From NCBI GenBank assembly GCA_032718565.1, contig JAVGVS010000245.1, forward strand, positions 471,847 through 535,846: a stretch of DNA of 64,000 nt, given 5' to 3'. Source of the stretch: Distichodus sexfasciatus (lineage: Eukaryota; Chordata; Actinopteri; Characiformes; Distichodontidae). The translations under genes and the position numbers were made by a program. This document shows positions 33,111 through 46,000 of the stretch, in pieces (the first letter of the stretch is position 1; each line of letters begins with the position of its first letter). Below the pieces are notes generated by a model that was not told the origin of the DNA, did not search any database, and was given only the letters and a program-made list of their open reading frames with translations.

Positions 33111-33644
33111 CTCTCCGTGTGCCCAGGTTACTTTTACCCTACATCTGCTTATAGGATGGAACTGATACTGTTCTAACAGTCTTCCATGAACATCTAACAT
33201 TATATACGGGTTTTATACGCTCACTCACGACTTTATACGTGGAAAGGTCGTCAGAGTGCAAGACAGGGTTTAAAGAGTATTGACTTTCCAGCCGTGGAGT
33301 CGGCCGTGTGCCTCCAACACGACGTGCGATCAGGCTGTGTGGCGCGTCGCTAATCGAATCAGCTGAGTTAGTTGGTTTTTGCCACACCTGTTCCTCCTGT
33401 GTTAAATGTCAGACGGGCTTCTTAGGCCTTGTTTGGTGAATCTCGAGCATCTGCAGCAAACCAAACCCTAAAGCCGGCTTTGTTAGTGGCGTAACTCAAA
33501 GCAGCCCAGCCCCTGCTTACTGCCTTCGTTTGGCTGTAATTTATGGCCTCGGAGTGGGAGAGCAGATACATGTGGAATTGTATCACACATTACTCAGTGT
33601 CGAAAATATGCACTCAAGCGCCAGAGAGCAGGGGACCTTGTGTG
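33111..33644. other. intronic sequence without recognised feature
   Basis: Unique by eye; no signal. Confidence 0.3.
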
Positions 33645-34015
33645 TCACACTCACACACACTTGTGTCTCGCTGTCTTTGTGAGACACTTCCATTATTACT
33701 AAATCTAAATGATACTTTTTAAAGTAAAGGCTGAAAGGCTTCTTTTCTTTATTTGTATGAGATCATAAATCTTCCCACAAATCCATGAAAATGACAAAAA
33801 TCAGATTTTCCTGTCCTTTAAGGGACAGTGGGACCTCAAAAAGCTAAAAGCTGTGCCTACTTGTGCTCACCACGACTATCTAACTCATGATTTCTTTAGT
33901 TTTAAATGAAAAGACATTTCTCTGAAAATAAATGCCGTGTCCTCACAAAGACACAAAAATCTGACAACTCTCAGGCTTTTCCACTTTTTAAAGAGGCCAA
34001 TTGTATCCTCATAAC
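33645..34015 (+). repeat. CA-linked dispersed repeat (copy F)
   Basis: CACACTTGTGTCTCGCTGTC, TTTGTGAGACACTTCCATTA, CTAAATCTAAATG and CCTTTAAGGGACAGTGGGAC in the family order. Confidence 0.5.
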
Positions 34016-35150
34016 TCAATGAAAAAAGTCCCATAAGCATAAACATACACACAGGGCCCTAAAATAGACAGAAAATAAGTGCGGAGTGTGTGGCATGGCT
34101 TGATTTAATAGTCCACATGTGCCTCCTTTAAGCACATTACACACTTGCTTACGCACTTGTGCACTCACCAACACATGCATGAAACAATAGCAGAACACAC
34201 AAAAAAAAATGATGGCAAGAAAAGACGGACTGAGATTTCCAAGTACAAAGTAAACATCTGGTCATGGAAAAAAAAAAGCGTAAAAGTCCGTCAAAAAGGT
34301 TGAGCTTTAGAAGGCAGAAGCAGATTTATAAAACTATACCACCCATGGAACCTGTTTACTTTTTTTTTTTATTTGCACTCGATCCGGAGAGGTAAGACGT
34401 TGTTAGAATATGAAACGTCAAACTATTTATGCGACGGCGTAAGCACTTACAGCTATGACTCTTTCGGTTTTGACACGACCATAAACAGCGCAAGATCAAA
34501 CCTCTTTGTCTGAGACCATCCTCCGTGAAGAGATGACGGACACGGCAGCGTTTTCCCATGCAAAGTGGGATACGTCCGCTCACAGAACACGTGATTCAAG
34601 TCAAAGGCACTTTCCTGACTTTTCCCCAAAGTGACGGTGAATTATAATGTCACTGGTGGTGTCCCGGCCTGTGGCAGAGTCCACAGTCGTTTACTTTTAT
34701 TAAGCCTCTCACGCACAATATCCGATGCCACGCTGGTGACACAGAGAAGTTATTATCTCAAAATGTATTTTTATTAATAATTCATCTGTGAACTGTGTTT
34801 ATGACATTTGGGAGGTGGTTCTAATAGGCGCCGACGGAGTGGAATATGGCACGCATTGGACGTGATTTTTTTTCTTGTCATTTCTTTTTTTTTAGAATCA
34901 TTACTTTGTGTGCTCCTCTAATTGAGGCCTCATAAGTACAAAGGCCCTGGATCTGGCTGCTGATTGCTTCTTTGTCTTGGCCCACATTGTGCCCCTTGGT
35001 AGAAGACCACGAACCCGAGCTAGTCGCTATTTTTGTGTATATTAGAGACAAAAGCGGAAGAAACCCCCAAGCGCTCAACTAAAACTTCTTAATTACCTAC
35101 CACTAATGGTACCTGGGATAAAAATAGCATCTTCATTACTGTCCTAACTC
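34016..35150. other. intron, unique sequence
   Basis: A runs at 34200 and 34268, otherwise non-repetitive. 34620-35100 has many TAAT cores and could be conserved noncoding; not demonstrable here. Confidence 0.3.

Positions 35151-35215
<65 letters not shown>
35151..35215. repeat. (AAT)n microsatellite
   Basis: About 21 uninterrupted triplets. Confidence 0.95.
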
Positions 35216-35216
<1 letters not shown>

Positions 35217-36570
35217 TAATAAAGGATTTGTCTTTTTTAAGCTCAGCACAATCCACTTCAATTACCCATGATTTCAAATCCCATTGTTTTTACTTCTCCC
35301 TTCAACAAATCCATAACATTCCTTTTGTTCTCCTTCAACCTGCTCCCTCGCCTCCCCGCCAACCCCCACTCAAAACCCTGAGAAACTTCAGACATGAGAA
35401 CCATTAGAGGCCTCTCATATAAAACCAGTGAAATTTACCTGGGATTATAAGTCATTGACAAATAACCTTGCTGATAGATGCGAACTAGATTTTGTTCAAA
35501 GCACTCCGACAGCCTCAAAAGAGATTAGCGGAGTTCTTATCAGGTCAGCGGTGTCGCTGGGGAAATGTGTTTAAAGTCACATTGATTTATTGAAAGATTT
35601 TCCAATAAGAATACCTCTCTCAACTCTCCAACAAGAAAGAGTCTGTGTCTGTGTCTCTGTGTAATGTGATGTGTGTGTGTGTGAACTTTGCTGTACTGCA
35701 AAATTGCAACAAAAAGATTTAGGGGGAAAAAAACAAGAGAAAACACATTTCAGATGACCTAAATAGAGCAAGCGTGAGAGATGTTTGACGGCTGAAATCG
35801 CTAACCTTCCCCATCATTTCTTAAAAGAGAAAATCCTACTTTTTCGCAATTCACACAAAAAACCCCTTTCGCTCTCACACACACGCTGACAGCGAAGTAT
35901 AATAAAGATCCTTTGTTCCTCAAGGCATTCATTTGACACTATTACCTTCTTAAAAGTAATTATGAGCGCTTTTCAGAGAGCTGGTCTGTGGGAACCGGGG
36001 CTCTCCGGCCGGGACCTGCCCAATGCCCTCCAACAGACGCGAGCCGAAAAACCCAAGATGTCACTCCGCAGCCCCGTCACAGAGCTGTCCTTTACACCCC
36101 CTCCCTCACTCCCTGACTCCCTCCCTCTCTCTCTCTCTCTCTCTCTCCTCTCTCGTTCTCGCTCTCACGGCCGCCCGCTGCTTCGTTTGATCTCGGAGGT
36201 CCGCTGGAACCCTGGAAAGGTATCCCAGCATTCTCGTGTGCCGTCGGAACCCCGCGGCGAACCTTCTGGAAGCGGCGGTGTGTCCAGGCTGTAACCCCAG
36301 CCACCGACGTCGCCAACTCTGCTGCGCAATCTGTCAGGGACCGCGGCCTAACAACCGCTCTCGACCCGCCACCGCCACTAAGCCGAGATGCGGCGAGCAG
36401 CGCAAATGCTACACAAATCCCACCAGCACCGCGCCTTAGCCACAAGACCTCGGATGAGGAGACACAGAGTGTTTGGTGTTGTGGCCTTAAAAGTTTACAA
36501 TGATGGTTTTCATTAAACATCTAGTAAGTCAGGCTGAGGGTTGACGCTTAAATTAATATAAATACACATA
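35216..36570. other. intron, unique sequence with a GC-rich part
   Basis: 36120-36152 is CTCT; 36170-36440 is CpG-bearing and GC-rich but without recognisable promoter elements or frames. Confidence 0.35.
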
Positions 36571-36572
36571 TA

Positions 36573-37037
36573 CAGTACTGTGCAAAAGTTTTAGGCAGGT
36601 GTGAAAAAATGCTGTAAACAAAGAATGCTTTCAGAAATATAAATAATGATTATTTATTTTGATCAATTTACAAAATGCAAAGTGAGCGAACAAAAGAAAA
36701 ATCTTGCACAAAGTCAGGGATTTTGTAGGATTATAGTCATTATATTATTTTGTAGGATTATAGGATTATAGATCTGTGGTTAGTTCTCCACGATGTTTGG
36801 AACAACCTACCAGCCGAGTTCCTTCAAAAACTGTGTGAAAGTGTACCTAGAAGAATTGATGCTGTTTTGAAGGCAAAGGGTGTTCACACCAAATATTGAT
36901 TTGATTTAGATTTCTCTTTTGTTCATTCACTGCATTTTGTTGATTGATGAAAATAAATGATTAACACTTCCATTTTTGAAAGCATTCTTTGTTTACAGCA
37001 TTTTTTCACACCTGCCTAAAACTTTTGCACAGTACTG
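36573..37037 (+). mobile_element. internally deleted Tc1-like transposon
   Basis: Inverted ends CAGTACTGTGCAAAAGTTTT then AGGCAGGTGTGAAAAAATGC, with the mirror at 36977-37037, flanked by TA on both sides (36571-36572 and 37038-37039). The ends match for roughly 60 bases. 465 bp total, far below the ~1.3-1.6 kb of an active element. The end of a transposase frame is still readable inside. Confidence 0.9.
36792..36899 (+). pseudogene. Tc1-type transposase C-terminal remnant
   Basis: 35 codons and a stop in one frame, containing WNNLPAEFLQKL and VPRRIDAVLKAKG, the typical C-terminus of Tc1-family transposases. The DNA-binding part and catalytic DDE residues are gone, so it is inactive. Confidence 0.85.
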
Positions 37038-37079
37038 TAGATACATAGTGTTATTGGTATATTATACTGTTTAGCATTA

Positions 37080-37080
<1 letters not shown>

Positions 37081-37149
<69 letters not shown>
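37081..37149. repeat. (TATC)n microsatellite
   Basis: About 17 clean tetramers followed by a GT run. Confidence 0.95.
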
Positions 37150-37301
37150 GTGTGTGTGTGTGAGTGTGTGTATGCAAAATCACTATAGACAGAGAGGAAA
37201 ATGTGTGGTTATGATTATGTGCTTAATTCTAATGCCGAATTTGGTATTTATAAATTATAAAATATAGGAGATTATATTATAAGAATTGTATGATGCTAAA
37301 T

Positions 37302-37402
37302 GATAGATAGATAGACAGATAGACAGATAGACAGAAAGATAGACAGACAGACATACAGACAGACAGCTAGCTAGCTAGAAAAATAGATAGATAGATAGAT
37401 AG
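37302..37402. repeat. GATA/GACA mixed tetramer repeat
   Basis: GATAGATAGACAGATAGACA-type alternation, a GCTA run and a last GATA block. It is on the complementary phase to the TATC tract 150 bases to its left. Confidence 0.95.
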
Positions 37403-40054
37403 AAGAAGTGGACGTAATACATATAGTATGATACAAAATGTAATTTTTTAGATTAAACACGTACTCTAAATGAACTTGGATTAGGACAACTTTCCTTCTT
37501 AACTCATTTCCCTTCGCCCCTACACGTTTTTTCATCTAAACTCAAAGCCACTGGACAAAATCCTCCTTCTTCCTGCACTAACAGCTATCCTCTGAGGTAC
37601 TAGCGCGGTCACCGGCGAGAGCGGGATAATATTTTTATGTTATCGGTAACACTCCCACGTTTGTTTTCATAGCCACTCGAAGGCCGGAGCTTGGGGATGA
37701 CAGGAAATGGCAGCGTTTGTTCGAATCCCAACATCACCCCCCCTCCTCCTCCTCTTTTCCCCCCTCCACCCCGGCTGCCAAAAGAACGTGGGAGGAACCC
37801 GTCGTGCACAATGATCTCTTGTTCGGATGGAAGGGCTTTGTGCATTCATCTATAACTGCCCGCCATGCAAAGATAACCAGGCGGCCTGATGATCGATAAA
37901 TAAATAGCAGACAGTGTGAATAAAAAAGAGAAAGAAAGGAGGAGGGGGGGGAGAAGGAAAATAAAAGGCTGAAACACTGATAGACGCAGGGCTGTTCGAC
38001 TCTTGTCCTTTTCTTTCTCTTTAGTAGAGACAGTGTTTGGTACTGCGTGAGCCTTTTGACAAAAAATCTGCAATATTTTAACTCAGTGGTTTATTTTTAG
38101 GGCTGGCAATATTTACTCGGCCCTTTAAAAAATGACCCTCTGCGGCTTGGTAGGGTTCACGTGGGAAGCTGATTGTAAAACAATGGCAAGAAAATGAATG
38201 GTCTCACATGCATTCAGGCGTGCCAATCACAAATGAGGTCACTTCCGGCGCTTATCGTGTTGGTCCATTCTTCAGAGTTCGAGTGATATATATATGGGTT
38301 TCAAAAATGTTTAAATAATACTTGGTATTAAAAGACGGAAGGATATTTTTATTCTGGATAATAATTTCGCTTTACGACAGGCGACGGCGCCTTTTCTGGG
38401 CCCCAAGCGTCACCCACTTGTGTTAGCTTTGTAGCGGAGAAGAGCACGGCTAGGACGTGAGCGCCGCACCGGTTTGAAGTGCAGAGATATAGGGCCGGTT
38501 CATGCTGAGGTTATCACAGGCAGGCAGCAGTGGGAACTGGGTGGTCGGGAGCGGGCCTTCTTCGCACACACAAACGCATAAGCGAAGAGGAAGAACAAGG
38601 CTTGGGTAAGGCTGTGTATCGCAGAGCAAACAGCGTCTCTGCGCCTCAAAGCCTGGCAGCCCGAAGAGAGGATCAAACACACACACACGCCGTTTGGGTT
38701 AAAGCGGCATCGACAGAATGTCAAACACAACAGGGGCTGTGAGGAGGGGCTTCAGCTCGTCCGCTCTGCTTTTTTTGAACACAGCCTCATGGATCCAAGT
38801 GACAATCAAAGAGGGCCTCGGTAACTACTCGCTTAGATGGAGCGAGAGGGAACAAACAGGAAGTGGAGGGGACGGTGACATTTGAGTATCGGCAATAAAG
38901 GCGCTACGATTTCTACTGTCATCTCTTAAAGGGCAGGGGATGTGGCCTTAACAAAACAGTGGTTAGATAAACTTTACACACAATACACTACCTGACCAAA
39001 TACTGACCGTCCTGATATGAGACATGAGACGAGGAAATATAGATTAATAATCTCACTGATGTTTTTCCAAATAAGGATCTTGCTTTGTAGTAGTGGCAGA
39101 AAACAGCAGTGACAATGTACTGGTGTGAATTTGTTTGGTTTTAAGTGGGACCTCACTGTCACTTAAATGATTAAAAAACGTAGTAAAGACATTTTTGTAT
39201 ATAGGGAGTAGTACATACATAAAGGGAAAAAAAACTTTTACAGAACTGTTTCAGGTTTAATTTGAAGAAAAAAAAATAAAAATAAATAATAATCATCATC
39301 ATCATCATCTTGTACTTATATAGTAATTATGGAAGTCAGTGGAAGTACCACATACAGTAAATCATGGCTGTGTGTGTATCTAATGTACATTTATTTCCTG
39401 AATTTGTCTGTAACTTATTAGCTATATTTCATTTGTAGATAGTTTATTTCGAGCCGGTAAAAAGAGGAAAACTGTCTAAAATGAAACAAACTAAATTGGA
39501 TACAAAAACCACATCAAACCCAGTAATACTGGAGCGGGGAAGAAATGACAGGACGATGGAAAGAACTTCTGAATCCGTCTCTAAACACTGACTCAGTGGT
39601 GTACGAATGAGTGTGTGTGGTTACGGCCACAAGCCAGACCTCACATATGGGGGACACATCCCCAAAAAAACCAGACCTCGTACACCCGGGTCAGGCCACG
39701 GGTCAGGTCTGGGTGAGGCCTGTGCCACACTCTGAGATCACACCACATCTCACAAGGCCAAGCACTGCAACTCGATGTTTTGTAGTTCTAAATTTAAGTC
39801 CTCAAAAGCTCCCCGTTTCTTTGGAGTTTTTCTCTCTTCTCCAACACCTGGCTCAACTCCTCAGGTAATCAGGAGCCCTGGGTGAGCTGAGTCAGGGGTG
39901 TTTAAGTGGAGTGCAAGCGGAAATGATCGGCTAGCTGGAGCTAATAAGCATGGCGCTGGCTGCCCACCGTAAGTGCCTCCCCCCCTCTCCCCGCCCCGTC
40001 TTCCCCGGGGTCCCCTTTTCTCCCCTGCGCTGATGCTATAGTTATGGTCAGTGG
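37403..40054. other. intron, mostly unique
   Basis: CCTCCT runs 37742-37760, A-rich 39270-39300, ATC triplets 39292-39309, and a short reversed dispersed-repeat piece at 39320-39380. Nothing gene-like. Confidence 0.35.
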
Positions 40055-40068
40055 CCTGCAGGGGGAGC
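40055..40068 (+). promoter_or_regulatory. weak CTCF-like motif
   Basis: CCTGCAGGGGGAGC, two bases off the core. Motif match only. Confidence 0.2.
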
Positions 40069-41805
40069 TGCTCTTTTACATGTGGGTGGGGGAGGGGCTG
40101 GTATTTGTGCGAGACAATAAAAACATTAATTTGCCCTGAAATCATTCCTGACGTAAATGTGAAATGGTGCCCATTGGAACCCAGTAATGAAGCATGCTGC
40201 AACTCTGCAGCCCCTAATTTGACTAGTTAAATGACTCCATTACGTGTCTAACAGACAGAGGCAAATCATTTCTGGTCAGTTGAGGCTCACTTACGCGCGT
40301 CGCCTCGTCGGGGCTGGGGAAGAGGAGGAGGAAGGAGGAGGAAAGGAAGAAGACGGCGACAACTACAGGGGCGACTTCCTCCTCACGCCGGCTCGAGTTT
40401 CAGATTTGGGCGGTTTGAAAAGACAGAATCAGCAGAGAAAATGGACAGTGGGTGTGCGCGGGTGAATGTATGGACAGGGTTGTAAGGTATTTCTAAGATC
40501 CAGACTGCTCTCTAAAAGATAGAAAAGAATAAGATTTAACTGATTTCTGCAGATTTACGAGGCGTTTGTGAGTACTTAATTGCCCCCGGAAAGGTAGAAA
40601 AACTTGACAATGATCAGATATTTACAGATTTATGAGAACTTACTATTTTCGGCCTATTTTTGTCCCCTTAAAGACGGAACTCAGATGTGTGTGTATGGCT
40701 GTTCATTAGTGTACTCACACTCCACTTTCCTTTCTCGATTTCTCAGTTTCCCTTTTCGTCCCTCCCATCATTTTCCCCTCTCTCCTCTCCCTCCCCACGA
40801 GCCTGTTCGCATGCGTCACCATCTTTGTGTTAATTACATGTCCAGTTGGAATGATCAAAGCGTACATAGCAGAGTAAATAAAGTGGCAAATAGATAAATA
40901 AATAAACACAAGGCACATCAGGTTTTTCATGGGAATTTGTGCAATGATAACCCTGTCAGAGAACGGCGTCCTCACTTTCAATGCAAAAGAGAGAAAAATG
41001 ATTAGGAAATAGTGAATTATTAAAAAGGCTGCCTGCTGCCCGTCACTGTCACTTAGAGCTGAGAGATGGAGAGAAGCGCTACGAGTCGAGTGGCCATGGA
41101 CATCTGTTTCCAACGCGAATCCTACCCCCACCAACCCCTCAACACCCCCCTCCAAAAAAATGAATTTAATTAATTTGTTTGTTTGTCTCAATAGCTGCTA
41201 GGACACACACACACACACACCATCTGAATTATTATTCCGAGACGCCGTTATAAGCGATGGGCCGACAAGTCTGTACATGAGAAAGAATATCATTTTTAGT
41301 TTTATTTTACTCATCCATTAACACAGAGTCACGTCCTGTTGTAATAAAAAAGCAGAACTGACCAGCAAAAATCTAAAACTGGTTTATAGTGTTAATTTGC
41401 TGACTACTGCTGCTTTTCTATTGGTCTCCAGTTCCAAACGTGGATTAGGCTGATTCATCAGTCAGATCCGGCAACAGAACCGTCCTAGGAGGTTCTTAAG
41501 CTGGTCACTGGTTAAAAATAAGTCTTAACAGAGCAGCGAGTGAGCAGCTAAAACCAGTTTGTGGTGCTGCATTAATCCCCCATAAAAAAATGTACAGCAT
41601 ACAGCGTAGTACCACAGTGTAAAGTGAAGGCCAAACAGCTTTAATTAGACTTTTTTTCAGGAAAAGGTGACAAGGTCGCATTGTTGTTTAGGTAAAGGGC
41701 AAACAGTAATTACATAATGTAAAGGGAAGATAACAAAGACGTGTTCTGTTGGCCGAGAGAAGTCACACTGGATCATCCTTAGTGTTTCACCTCTTTTCCT
41801 ACATG
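40069..41805. other. intron, mostly unique
   Basis: GGA-rich 40322-40352, CA 41203-41220. Unique stretches 40900-41060 and 41380-41760. No gene seen. Confidence 0.35.
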
Positions 41806-42012
41806 CACACACACACACACACACACACAGTCATCTCTTGGTTTCATTGACCCCCATAATGACTGTATATAAATATGAATAAGATATTTTGTTTTACAAA
41901 TAAAAGCATGAACAAAAATTAAAATAAATTTAATTTATTGGAAGATTATTGATGATGTTCTTTGAGGCTCATAAATATGTCCGGGAAATAGGTCTTCCCA
42001 TCTTTTAGGGGA
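41806..42012 (+). repeat. CA-linked dispersed repeat (copy G)
   Basis: CA tract, CAGTCATCTCTTGGTTTC, GACCCCCATAATGACTGTAT and the end CCCATCTTTTAGGGGACAG. Confidence 0.5.
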
Positions 42013-42100
42013 CAGACACACACACACACATGCACACACACACACTTACTTCACCATACTTTTGGGGACATTCCATAAATATAACTATGACTTTTGTCCC

Positions 42101-42190
42101 CAAAGGGAGGTCCGACCCGAGTCTTTTGGTGTAGAGCCTAAAATTTGTCCATAAAATAGGTCTAGGTCAGAAACACAAACATATGCACAC
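42101..42190 (+). repeat. second CA-adjacent dispersed repeat (copy 2)
   Basis: GCCTAAAATTTGTCCATAAA followed by ATAGGTCTAGGTCAGAAACA; partner of 3580-3663, both ending at a CA tract. Confidence 0.5.
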
Positions 42191-42276
42191 ACACACACAC
42201 ACACACACATACATACACACACAATCTTAACTAACTGTTGATTAGTGGAAAGTCCTAACAGGAGACAAAGGCAGCT

Positions 42277-42279
42277 GAC

Positions 42280-42310
<31 letters not shown>

Positions 42311-42311
42311 T

Positions 42312-42365
<54 letters not shown>

Positions 42366-42367
42366 TG
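42277..42367. repeat. interrupted (GT)n microsatellite
   Basis: GT runs separated by regular TTTG interruptions. Confidence 0.95.
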
Positions 42368-43971
42368 CTCACACCACTGGCTTTAAACATGAGTCATAAG
42401 TAATGGAAAGTGTTAGTGTGGACTCATTGCTTCCTGGTGCTTTTACAGGTCTGCACATGAGCACAATGACGAGCATGACGGATATGGCATATCCGGGCAC
42501 TGGGCCTGGCATTTAATCTCTGTGCACAGAGAATTTGGACCTTATGACTGCATTGGCATGAATGCCTTTGAAGAAAATGTCATTTTTTATTAGGATTTAA
42601 GGAAAACTGGAATATTAGTGCATTAGCATGTACACTATCTCTCACCATCTCACACCCACAGAGCCTCGTACACTCAAAAAGGGTCCAGGTCATGCCGTCC
42701 GTGGGCACTTTTATGTGCCAGTAATGTCCACAGCTGCTAAACGTTGTCTTGTCCGTGTGTCTGTGTGTCTGACGCTTAATGCGATAGGTAATTACGCAGT
42801 CTGATCTCACAGACGAGGGATTTAAGAGCTAAGTATACTGTACCGGCTCTCACCATGCGACACGTGTCTGTGCCTAATAATAGCCGAGAGTGATAAGCAA
42901 ACAGATGGACTGATAAGTACGAAACCCTAAGGTGAGGCTCTTACTGGGACAACGGCAGACCCGAGACGACAATCTAGCCCCAAGTCTCGGCCTGGGGAAT
43001 ATAACAAGTGCCACGACGGTGCTTCAGAAAATGACAAAAGCACCACCTTCTGCCTAGAAGCATGAGCTTATGCCAATAATATAAAGTTGTTTTTATGTAT
43101 TTCTATACAATCTGGAAATATAATTTAAATTGGATAGGAAAAAAATATTGACACATATACGTCAACATTTGGTCCAAAAAATCATCCAAAAATGTACAAA
43201 AAAGCTCTGAATAGGCCAGCAATATTTAAAAACCAGATCATGACGGTTTATACGCTGGATTGATGCTCGTCAAAGGTTGAAAACCCAGCGTATGCTGCTT
43301 CTAGGCTGGATTTCGGTGCCAAACCAAACTGAGACCAGCTAAAAGGACATAGCTGGCTGATAAGAGGTGCCTTTCTACCCCCAGCTGGGCAGTAAATCTC
43401 CACTTACAGGACTTAAGACCAGAGAGAGAGAGAGAGAGAGACAGAAAGAGAGACCAGGGTTTGCCTCAGGGCAATATTGCATCACCAAGAGCATAAGTCA
43501 AACGCTCATGAAGCTCACGCTGTGCCTGTTCCTAAAGAGCAGAGCTCCCTTTTACTCCATTACCGACTCCACCGCCCGGGCCTTCTATAGAGAGTGAAGT
43601 GGACTAGAGAGTTTTTAACGCCACCCCCCCCTCTTCCCGCCGCCTGCGTCCGCCTGCCGATTTCTGTCTGTTGATCCTCCTGAAGAGGACAGATCAAATA
43701 TTCCACTCCAGTTGGAGAGCATGTCTTCCGTTCGGGGGGCGGGGGGTTGACGATATGATTGGGGCTGACGGACGGGGCTTTGGGGGTTTGAAGTCTTAAC
43801 CGACAGCGCGACTTTGATATCTGCTCTCACTGTGTATCACTAAAGACACAGGGAGAGTAGGGAGGGAGAGACAGAGAGAGACAGAGATGAACAAAAGCAT
43901 CTGTAGAGTGGTCAGGGCCAGCGGCAGCTTGTGTCAGAGCCTTTTTGAAGTTTAACCCCCCCTTCTCTTTC

Positions 43972-44002
<31 letters not shown>

Positions 44003-44814
44003 TGCAGGCACAAACACACTTGCTCGTCTCTCCTCCCCTTCTATATTCCTACCCCCAAGGCCCAGACTCACTCATACTTTCTCTCTTCCTGCTCTCAGGG
44101 AGAAGCCACTGGCGACACACACACACTCACAAGAGAGTGCTGGTCCAAGAAAGCAGAATGCGATCCGGTGAGAAAAGTTTAATCTGCAGTTCTTTCACCA
44201 CAAACCCAGTTTAGGATCTAGCCGGTTTGTACACACCACCATCCTAACATCTAACAAGTCCAGATTGAGAGTCAGTCAAGTGAAAGAAAGAATCCTCTTC
44301 CTCGCAAACTAACATGCTTTAAAATCCAGAGCGGCGAGTGCTGAGCTTATAAGCTGCGGGGAGGAGAGAGGCGCTCTTTAAAAAACAAAACCACCCCCCC
44401 CCAAAAAAACAGCTCTGGAGCGGCGGGATGAGAGAAAGACTAAACAGATGTCTCGGCTTGGCGGGAGTGAGGGAGTTAACAGGCTTTATTTTTCCCCCTC
44501 TCTTTTTAAATGTCTCCCGTATAAACAGATTTTGTTGCTGCTTAAAGTGGGCTCAAAATTAAAGCATATCGTTTTACACACATATTGCATGCATATTAGC
44601 GAGCCCCAGCTGCCAGTGTCCTGTTCTTAAGAGCCATATGATTGAGTTAGGGGGGCCCCGGTATCAGATAAGAGGCGAGCGCCGCGCTCCCCGCACGCCA
44701 CCCCGCCTGCATTTTACTGCTAACTTATTAAATGGAGAGAAATGACATTATTTTTCTGAGTGTATGTGTAATTATTGTCACACACCTGTGACTCCCGCCA
44801 TCTTCGGCAGGGGG
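42368..44814. other. intron with GA and CA tracts
   Basis: GA 43419-43442, CA 43974-44000, C runs near 43625 and 44395. 43220-43360 has several AGCTGG/CCAGC inversions but no clear element. No gene. Confidence 0.35.
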
Positions 44815-45480
44815 GCAGGAAGGGAGGGGAAGGGAAGTGAAGTGAAGTGGGGGGGAGAGGAGGAGGAGGAGGAGGAGGAGGAGGAGGAAGCGAATAAGTG
44901 AGATGGAGAGAGAGCGAGATCGAGAGAGAAAGAAGGAGGGAGGGGGAGAGAGAGAGAGGAAGAGATCATCTGAAGCAGCGGGAGTTTTTTAAAAAAGGGA
45001 AAGAGAGCAGAGAGAGAGAGAGCGCGAGAGATCGAGAGAGAGGGAGAGAGATCATCTGGAGACAGAGTGATAGAGAAGGAAGGAGGGGGAGAAAGAGGGA
45101 GGAGAGAAGGAGAGAGTGAAGGAGGGAGAGTGCATAAAGAGAGAGAGAGAAAGATCATCTAGAGGTAGCTGAGAAAATGAACGAAAACAAAGGAAGAAAG
45201 GTGAAGAGAAAATGAGAGATAAAGATGGAAAGAAAGAGAGAGGGATGGGGAGAGAGAGAGAGAGGGAGAGAGAGAGAGGTAAAGAGGGATGGAGAGAACA
45301 TCTGGAACAGCAGGAGCTTTTAAAAAAGGAAAGAAAGCAGGGTGGAGGAAGAGGGGAGAGAGAGAAAGAGGGAGGGAAGTAAAGGAGAGGCATCATCTGG
45401 AGGAGTCGGAGTATGTTTTTGTAAGGAAAGATAGCAGAGAGAGAGAGAGAGAAAGGGAGAGGAAGGAGGGAGAGGTAAAA
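44815..45480. repeat. second purine-rich tract with an embedded repeated core
   Basis: GGGA/GAGA sequence including a GGA run at 44858-44887. A non-purine core, ATCATCTGGARSAGCRGGAG then TTTTTAAAAAAGGAAAG, recurs at 44965, 45051, 45154, 45299 and 45392 in varying completeness. Frames over it on both strands are low complexity. Confidence 0.9.
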
Positions 45481-46000
45481 AACAGAGAGCTTGTTAATCA
45501 GATCGTCTCTGTCACTGGCGCTACTCTGATACCCTAATGATTCTCGTAGCAGCGCCTCCACATCCGCGTCTACTGATGAGCAACCAGCAGCCTCGTCTCT
45601 CCCTCTCCCTCTCCCTCCACTCCATCAATTAGAACCCACAACCACACAGCCTTTTACTTTATTACAATACACGACGCCACTTCAGACGCAGGGGCCGGGA
45701 AGTTTGGCTTTTTTGTTTTGTTGTCTCGCTGCGAACCTGCCAAACAGACTCGGCGCTCGCGCACCAGCGGCACGCGCCTCGCTGGCAGCCCTCACACGCC
45801 AAACAAAACGGCACGTCGGAAAAACGCCGGTGCGCCAGGCGAGCTCTATTCTTCCTCCCTCCCTCCCCTTCTCTCCCTCTCCCTCTCTCTCTTTTTTCCT
45901 CAAGACCACCCTGAGGAGTGGAACATGTGAAAAAGTGCTCAGAAGACAAAGGAAATTACCTATTAGCGAAGGAGAAATGATCTTCCTTTAGCGTTGCTCC
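45481..46000. other. intron, partly GC-rich
   Basis: CCCTCT run at 45595-45620 and 45858-45895. The segment 45720-45850 is GC- and CpG-rich without promoter elements I can name. Confidence 0.3.

Noticed and set aside
44778..45561. Several Ser/Leu/Pro and Arg/Glu frames
   Set aside because: Second purine tract; low complexity on both strands.
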